From: Lentilactobacillus sunkii DSM 19904
Lineage (GTDB): Bacteria; Bacillota; Bacilli; Lactobacillales; Lactobacillaceae
Direction of reading: 5' to 3'
Length of the DNA stretch: 34,998 bases
NCBI RefSeq assembly: GCF_001435575.1
Contig: NZ_AZEA01000027.1
Coordinates: forward strand, 1-34,998
This document shows, one piece after another, positions 30,541-34,998 of the stretch. Below the pieces are notes generated by a model. That model searched no databases, was not told where the DNA came from, and saw only the letters and a program-made list of their open reading frames with translations. The number at the start of each line of letters is the position of its first letter. Position 1 is the stretch's first letter. A program made the translations under genes and the position numbers.

Positions 30541-31926
30541 TTATTTTTTCTTGAATTTAACAACACATTCACAGCGGGACGTCTGTGGCATCAAATCGAC
30601 TGATTGAATGTATTCAACATTATACTTCTCAGTTAATTTTACTAGATCCTGCGCTAATGTCGATGGATTACATGAAATATAAACAAACTTTTTCGGAACG
30701 ATGTCCAAAATTGTGTCGATTAGTGAATCAGCCAAGCCGGTGCGGGGTGGATCGACAATCAAAGCAGTTGGAGTCCAACCGTCGTCAATCCATTCTGGCA
30801 GCAGTTCTTCTGCTTCACCAACTTCGTACAAACAGTTAAAAATACCGTTTCGTACCGAATTGGCGTTGGCATCTTGAACCGCATCCGCAATGGTATCCAT
30901 TCCGCGGACTTCCCGAACTTGTTTGGCAACTGATAACCCAATTGTTCCAACGCCGGAATAGGCATCGACCAACTTTTCATTACCCTTGAGGTCCAAGGCT
31001 TTGAAGGCTTCATCATAAAGGGTGGAAGTCATCTCAGGGTTGGCCTGGAGGAACGCGCGGGCAGACAAGTCGAACTTCAATCCATTCAGGACTTCGGTGA
31101 TGGTTTCACGGCCGGCTAAATGAATCATTTCATCGCCCCAAATGAGGGATGTCTTACCTGGATTGACATTTTGCATGACTGAGACAACTTCAGGCAGGTC
31201 AGCTTTAATGCGTTCCAGGAGTTGGTGCTTTTTGAGCAATTTCTTGCTTTGGGTGATAAAGGTCACCTGAACCTGATCGGTGGCAATCGCTGCTCGAACA
31301 ACCACTGTCTTAATGATACCGGCATTTTTCTCCTCGTCATAAGCGGGGATGCCCAGCTCATCGATCATCGCGACAATTGCGCGCATCACTTTCATGGTCA
31401 ATGGGTACTGCAGGGCGGACGTTTTCAAATCAACAACGTCATGGCTGCGGGCTTTGTATAAGCCGGCAATGGTGTTGCCGTCAGTATCTTTGCGGATTTG
31501 GAAAGTTGCCTTGTTACGATAGTGGGTTGGATCATCCATCCCAATTGTTGGTAACAGCTTAAACCTGCGGTAGCCGGTTGGCTGATATTTTTCAAGTGAC
31601 TGACGGATCACGTCACGTTTGAATTCCAGTTGTTTGGGGTAAGTTAAATTTTCCAGCTCAAAACCGCCGACGTCATTTGCATAGTCGTCGACTGGTTGGA
31701 TTCGATCTTTGCTCTTGGTCAAGATTTCAACCAGCTTGGCCCGAATAAAATTATTCAAATCATCAGTTACTTCAACAATGACCTTTTCAGTTGGCAGGGC
31801 GCCGGGAACGAAAACCAGTTTCCGTTCGTAGTAACCGATCCCTTCGCCGTTGATTCCCAAGCGTTTAATATCGATGGTGAGTTGTTCACCTTCATCTACG
31901 TGAACATTATTATTATCGTTATACAT
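30541..31926 (-). CDS. 23S rRNA (uracil-C5)-methyltransferase, RlmCD/TrmA family
   Basis: A 461-residue SAM-dependent enzyme that makes 5-methyluridine in RNA. The start is the ATG at 31926 behind AAGGACGG; earlier in-frame codons have no ribosome site. A TRAM RNA-binding domain covers residues 10-70 (IKRLGINGEGIGYYERKLVFVPGALP). SAM motif DAYSGVGTIGLSVA is near 318. DPPRTGL and the catalytic SCNPSTLAQD loop near 410 are typical. I see no CxxxxxCxxC iron-sulphur cluster after the TRAM domain. In B. subtilis the homologue methylates U747 and U1939; which sites are modified here is not visible. Confidence 0.93.
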   Translation of the reverse strand: MYNDNNNVHVDEGEQLTIDIKRLGINGEGIGYYERKLVFVPGALPTEKVIVEVTDDLNNFIRAKLVEILTKSKDRIQPVDDYANDVGGFELENLTYPKQLEFKRDVIRQSLEKYQPTGYRRFKLLPTIGMDDPTHYRNKATFQIRKDTDGNTIAGLYKARSHDVVDLKTSALQYPLTMKVMRAIVAMIDELGIPAYDEEKNAGIIKTVVVRAAIATDQVQVTFITQSKKLLKKHQLLERIKADLPEVVSVMQNVNPGKTSLIWGDEMIHLAGRETITEVLNGLKFDLSARAFLQANPEMTSTLYDEAFKALDLKGNEKLVDAYSGVGTIGLSVAKQVREVRGMDTIADAVQDANANSVRNGIFNCLYEVGEAEELLPEWIDDGWTPTALIVDPPRTGLADSLIDTILDIVPKKFVYISCNPSTLAQDLVKLTEKYNVEYIQSVDLMPQTSRCECVVKFKKK

Positions 31927-31997
31927 TGAACCGTCCTTAATATTTGCAGTTATCTTAATAATTCTAGTTATATAGTATGATAGCACATCAGGGAAGA

Positions 31998-32110
31998 GTG
32001 TGACGAGCGATGGTTGATGTGGTTTCTAAGGGGGCCTTGACTAAAACCCTGTTTTTGGGTTTTGGTCAAGGCCCCCTTAGAAGTTAACATCAGTTGCGTC
32101 GAAGCACATT
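31998..32110. repeat. Long imperfect palindrome, copy A2
   Basis: The left half (GTGTGACGAG...GGTTTCTAAG) pairs with the right half (CTTAGAAGTTAACATC...GCGTCGAAGCACAT). The inner arm GGGGGCCTTGACTAAAACCC pairs with its mirror at 32057-32080 around a short T-rich loop. The outer third is nearly the same as in copy A3, and the inner third is different. Confidence 0.75.
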
Positions 32111-32240
32111 TTATCTAAATGGAAGTAAAAAACGAGAATAGTATCATTGAAAAAATACATTTTGAAAGTATTGAGGCTGGGATGTCGAGCCAAAAATTAT
32201 TGATAAAATTAGCATTTGTTTGTGGAGAGATGTTATCTAG
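32111..32240. other. Spacer between two palindromes
   Basis: 130 bp of AT-rich sequence within the 438-bp gap between the methyltransferase and aldo/keto reductase genes. It probably includes the methyltransferase-side flank only; no gene, promoter or RNA is recognised. Confidence 0.3.
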
Positions 32241-32356
32241 TCGAAACGTGTTCTCAAGAGCAGCAACCTGCATATAAGCCAACTTCGGGCGAAATCAAAC
32301 TCGATTTCCCCCAAAGTCAGCTTATGCTCCGGTTGCTAACCGCTCTTGCTCACACT
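32241..32356 (-). repeat. Long imperfect palindrome, copy A5
   Basis: Read on the minus strand: GTGTGAGCAAGAGCGGTTAG, then GAGCATAAGC, an inner arm with GGGGGAAATC paired to GATTTCGCCC, and the mirror half ending AGAACACGTTTCGAC. It begins 9 bp after the stop codon of the aldo/keto reductase gene. Its outer arms resemble the purA-guaC units and its end resembles copies A2 and A3, so it links the two groups. Confidence 0.65.
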
Positions 32357-32364
32357 CTGTTTTT

Positions 32365-33213
32365 TTACCAAGTGGCGGTATCCGGATCAGTCGCCAAACC
32401 CGCCTTGCCATGGAATCCATCGATTGTCTTCATGTCCGAATTTGACAAATTGAAGTCGAAAATATCGGCATTTTCCTTGATGTATTTTTCATGGACTGAC
32501 TTTGGCAGTGGTAGGAAACCGTGTTGGAGTGACCAGCGTAGAACCACTTGGGCTGGTGTCTTATCATATTTTCTGCCGATTGATGCGAGTTCTGGAATCT
32601 TGAAAATCTCACCGGTTCCAAGCGGACTATATGCTTCTGTCAGAATGTCGTGATCGTCATTATATTCAACCACTGCCGGCTGGAGGTCAGAAGGGTTGAT
32701 GAACATTTGGTTGACCATCGGCTTGACCTTGGCTGTTTCCAGCAAAGCATCCAAATGCTTTGGTCTGAAGTTGGAAACGCCAATCGCTTTAGCAGTTCCT
32801 TCTTCGTAGAATTCTTCCATTGCCCGCCACGATTCAGCGTTTGCTTCTTTCCAGTTGGAACGAAAGTCAACTGGATTTGGCCAGTGAATCAGGTAAAGAT
32901 TGACGTAATCCAAACCTAACTTTTCAAGTGACCGGCCAAATGCTTCCTTGGTCTTTTCATAGCCATGATCGGCATTCCACAGTTTGGTGGTGACAAATAA
33001 GTCTTCACGGGGAACCCCGCTGTCCTTGATTGCTCTGCCGACACTTTCTTCGTTGCCGTATGCGGCAGCTGTGTCGATGTGACGATAGCCGGCATTTAAA
33101 GCAGCTAAGACTGCATGATAAGCTTCATCGCCGTCAGCTGATTGCCAAGTCCCAAAGCCGACTTGGGGAATTTTAACGCCGTTATATAAGGTGTAAGTAT
33201 CTGTTAATGACAT
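32365..33213 (-). CDS. Aldo/keto reductase (2,5-diketogluconate reductase-like)
   Basis: A 282-residue NADPH-dependent TIM-barrel reductase of the AKR5-like group. The catalytic tetrad is visible: Asp in RHIDTAAAYGNEESVG with Tyr (about residues 46 and 51), Lys in VTTKLWNADHG (about 77) and His in LYLIHWPNP (about 110). The nucleotide-site motif RWSLQHGFLPLPKSV lies near 226. It reduces carbonyls such as methylglyoxal or sugars; the actual substrate is unknown. TTAGGAGG precedes the ATG. It lies 42 bp after the GNAT gene on the same strand. Confidence 0.92.
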   Translation of the reverse strand: MSLTDTYTLYNGVKIPQVGFGTWQSADGDEAYHAVLAALNAGYRHIDTAAAYGNEESVGRAIKDSGVPREDLFVTTKLWNADHGYEKTKEAFGRSLEKLGLDYVNLYLIHWPNPVDFRSNWKEANAESWRAMEEFYEEGTAKAIGVSNFRPKHLDALLETAKVKPMVNQMFINPSDLQPAVVEYNDDHDILTEAYSPLGTGEIFKIPELASIGRKYDKTPAQVVLRWSLQHGFLPLPKSVHEKYIKENADIFDFNLSNSDMKTIDGFHGKAGLATDPDTATW

Positions 33214-33255
33214 AAATTAACCTCCTAAGGTGTATCTAACCCCATTCTATAGAAC

Positions 33256-33738
33256 TCAAATATTAAGTACAAAGAATTTATCCATCGACGAGTGCTCACC
33301 GTTGTTTAAGGGATGACCCAAATCGGAAAAACCGTATGACTGGTAAAGGTGAACTGCTTCTTTGAGTGAATGGTGGGTTTCCAAATAAATGGTCTTGTAT
33401 CCGGCACCCTTGGCAAATCCAACCGCCGTGTCCAACAGCCGGTAACTGAGATGATGGCCGCGGGCTGCATTGGTTAAATAGAGTTTTTGTAATTCGGCAA
33501 TTTTGTTAACCGGATCAAATTCAGCGATCCCGTCACCACCAAGAACGTTACCGGCATCATCAACAGCAACAAAATATTCCCGGTTGGCTTTTTTTGAATA
33601 AAAGCTGCTCAAGTGATCCAATTCTTTATCAAAATAGGCGGTCCCCGGAATGTCGAGGCCATAAGACTTAAGTGAGTCGCGGATGATTGCGGCCAACACG
33701 GTGTCGTCTTGGCCTTCGATTGGTCTGATCTTTACCAC
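33256..33738 (-). CDS. GNAT-family N-acetyltransferase
   Basis: A 160-residue acetyl-CoA-dependent transferase. The GTG start at 33738 has AAAGGAG 8 bases upstream. The core follows the fold: strand beta4 with LQKLYLTNAARGHHLSYRLLDTA holding the acetyl-CoA pyrophosphate loop (ARGHHLS), then TIYLETHHSLKEAVHLYQSYGF with the conserved Tyr-x-x-x-Gly-Phe end. Substrate unknown; similar proteins act on small molecules or amino groups. Probably the first gene of a two-gene operon with the aldo/keto reductase. Confidence 0.88.
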   Translation of the reverse strand: MVKIRPIEGQDDTVLAAIIRDSLKSYGLDIPGTAYFDKELDHLSSFYSKKANREYFVAVDDAGNVLGGDGIAEFDPVNKIAELQKLYLTNAARGHHLSYRLLDTAVGFAKGAGYKTIYLETHHSLKEAVHLYQSYGFSDLGHPLNNGEHSSMDKFFVLNI

Positions 33739-33806
33739 TTTATCAGCTCCTTTGTTTGATGTTTGACTAGCATATTACCACTTTTAGAATTCAAGAGTAA
33801 AGCCCA

Positions 33807-33820
33807 TGTGAGCGCTTTAA
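33807..33820 (+). promoter_or_regulatory. cre-like site before the SDR gene
   Basis: TGTGAGCGCTTTAA matches the cre consensus at 13 of 14 positions. TATACT (33826-33831) follows and looks like the -10 element, so CcpA binding here would block transcription. Confidence 0.55.
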
Positions 33821-33865
33821 CGTGATATACTGGAATTAATTTATAACAGTTCGGGAGGGATCACT

Positions 33866-34726
33866 ATGGATCAAAAAGTTGCGATTGTTACAGGCGCTTC
33901 ATCAGGAATTGGCAAGCAGATTGCCAAGAATCTTTATCGAAACGGCATGGAAGTCTATGCTCTGGCACGGCGGGTGTACGCTATGAACGAACTCGATGAT
34001 TTGGGCATCCACACGATGCATCTGGATGTGACCGACCACGATGAAATTGATCGGGTGATTAGTCAGATTGTTGCTGAAACCGGTCGAATTGACGTTTTGG
34101 TCAACAATGCCGGTATCGGATCGTTTGGTTCCGTTGAAGAAGTGACGCTGACCGAAGGCGAGTACGAATTCAAGGTTAATGTATTTGGATTGGTTAAAAT
34201 GATTCAGGCGGTTCTTCCGGTTATGCGAAAACAGCATAGCGGACGAATTGTCAATATGTCGTCAATGGCCGGTAAATTAGGGAATATGCTACTGGGCAGC
34301 TGGTACGTCGGGTCTAAGTTTGCGGTTGAAGGGATCAGTGATTCGCTGCGTCAGGAGCTCAAACCATTTGGCATCGATGTTGCGGTGATCGAACCCGGGG
34401 CAATTCAGTCCGAGTGGAAAGACGGCGCAATGGATCGGATGATGGATGCTTCGGGAAGTGGACCATATGCATCATTGGCCCGCAGATCGGCAGCCTTCTT
34501 CGCCATTTCGTATAAATTCGCGGCAGCACCAAGAGTAGTCGCTCGTGCAGTCGACCGGGCAGTCTTTTCGAGGCGGCCAAAAACCAGGTACGCAGTTGGA
34601 ACCGGCGCTTTGCCAGCTGTGCTGATGAAACGGATTATGCCGGACAAGTGCCTGGATGCATTTTTTGAGGCGTTAAACAAGTATGCCCAACAAGTCGTGA
34701 ATCGTGAAACCAGCCAAAACAGATAA
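33866..34726 (+). CDS. Short-chain dehydrogenase/reductase
   Basis: A 286-residue classical SDR enzyme. The cofactor motif TGASSGIGKQ is at residues 9-18, VNNAGIG near 78, the catalytic Ser in VNMSSMAGKLG near 133, and YVGSK supplies Tyr and Lys near 151-155. The PGAIQSEW segment follows. The extended C-terminus with basic and aromatic residues is typical of the group that acts on lipophilic or retinol-like substrates, but the true substrate is unknown. GGGAGGG precedes the start. The gene stands alone, and the cre-like site suggests repression during growth on preferred sugars. Confidence 0.93.
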   Translation: MDQKVAIVTGASSGIGKQIAKNLYRNGMEVYALARRVYAMNELDDLGIHTMHLDVTDHDEIDRVISQIVAETGRIDVLVNNAGIGSFGSVEEVTLTEGEYEFKVNVFGLVKMIQAVLPVMRKQHSGRIVNMSSMAGKLGNMLLGSWYVGSKFAVEGISDSLRQELKPFGIDVAVIEPGAIQSEWKDGAMDRMMDASGSGPYASLARRSAAFFAISYKFAAAPRVVARAVDRAVFSRRPKTRYAVGTGALPAVLMKRIMPDKCLDAFFEALNKYAQQVVNRETSQNR

Positions 34727-34772
34727 CGATTGACCGGCTTAATCAAATAAAGTACCATTAAATCAGAAACAC

Positions 34773-34860
34773 ACTAGGGGAACTGCTGGAGAGCAGCTGA
34801 GACCGACCTAAAAAGGCCGAAACCCTTGGAACCTGTCAGCTAGGACTGGGGTAGGAAAGT
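34773..34860 (+). ncRNA. TPP riboswitch (THI element)
   Basis: Conserved parts of the thiamine pyrophosphate aptamer are present in order: ACTAGGGGAACTGC at the start (P1/P2), CTGAGA (34797-34802), a P3 stem-loop, CCCTTGGAACCTG (34823-34835), and GGGTAGGAAAGT closing P1. The regulated gene, expected to be thiamine uptake or synthesis, would lie beyond the right edge. A long palindrome follows immediately instead of a simple terminator hairpin. Confidence 0.9.
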
Positions 34861-34864
34861 GAGA

Positions 34865-34984
34865 GTGTGACGAGAGCCGGGAGATGCGGTTTCTAAGGTA
34901 ACTTTGGTTGAAACCCGGGTTTGGGGTTTGAACCAAAGTTGGCTTAGAAGTTAGCATCTGGCTCGTCGGAACACGTTTCGGCAA
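34865..34984. repeat. Long imperfect palindrome, copy A3, after the riboswitch
   Basis: GTGTGACGAGAGCC...GATGCGGTTTCTAAG pairs with CTTAGAAGTTAGCATCTGGCTCGTCGGAACAC. The inner arm AACTTTGGTTGAAACCC pairs with GGGTTTGAACCAAAGTT-like sequence. Outer arms match copy A2 closely. It starts 5 bp after the riboswitch and may be cut by the window end. Confidence 0.7.
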
Positions 34985-34998
34985 GGTAAAATAGAACC

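Noticed and set aside
32216-32653. 145-codon plus-strand frame
   Set aside because: It covers a palindrome and then runs antisense to the aldo/keto reductase gene; no ribosome site.
17498-34984. CRISPR array or insertion sequence to explain the repeats
   Set aside because: Repeats are single palindromes far apart, without regular spacers, transposase genes or target duplications that I can see.

Overview
The window looks like a chromosomal segment of a low-GC Gram-positive lactic acid bacterium of the Lactobacillaceae. A Lentilactobacillus-like species is my best inference. The signs are GGAGG-type ribosome sites, MucBP/DUF5776-type secreted proteins, a sortase-anchored Cna_B adhesin, GuaC/PurA/PurB, a glycerol kinase preceded by a cre site, and a sirtuin/macrodomain/lipoylation operon typical of Firmicutes. 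No rRNA, tRNA, insertion sequence, CRISPR array or prophage is visible.

Layout: 1-4.1 kb holds two secreted proteins of unknown role and an MgtC-like membrane protein, with a decayed Xre-type regulator fragment between them. 4.5-8.8 kb is a five-gene operon: OYE-type flavin oxidoreductase, GcvH-like lipoyl carrier, zinc-type macrodomain, SirTM sirtuin and lipoate-protein ligase. It is a complete copy of the known lipoylation-dependent ADP-ribosylation module. 9.1-17 kb is a surface and accessory region: a MucBP/DUF5776 protein, an AbrB/RelE-type toxin-antitoxin pair and a 1370-residue LPQTG adhesin with nine Cna_B repeats. 17-21.8 kb carries purine nucleotide genes (guaC and purA on the minus strand, purB divergent). 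21.9-27.3 kb has an alcohol dehydrogenase-like enzyme, an orphan LiaF-like protein, an orphan YafQ-like toxin, an alpha/beta hydrolase, a YczE-like membrane protein and an unknown protein. 27.7-34.7 kb has small conserved-looking proteins, glpK, an rRNA methyltransferase, an aldo/keto reductase, a GNAT acetyltransferase and an SDR enzyme. The window ends with a TPP riboswitch whose gene lies outside.

The most striking signal is non-coding. Between 24.34 and 25.0 kb there are three tandem, diverged copies of what look like small RNA genes on the minus strand. Each has an upstream array of TTCACA boxes at about 11-bp spacing, a -10 element 18-20 bp past the last box, a 5' hairpin, hairpins with CCCC/CCCCC in their loops, and a terminator whose loop is also C-rich. 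Four G-U wobble positions and the T-tracts fit minus-strand transcription only. This suggests a response-regulator-controlled family of C-rich, anti-Shine-Dalgarno sRNAs. Many genes in this window have matching GGGG/GGGGG ribosome sites.

A second non-coding signal is a family of long imperfect palindromes (about 100-120 bp, ends related to GTGTGACGAG and AACACGTTTCG) at gene ends near 17.5, 18.7-19.0, 27.4, 32.0, 32.3 and 34.9 kb. Their inner arms differ from copy to copy while base pairing is kept. A smaller repeat built around CAAGTAGGCTAG occurs at four places.
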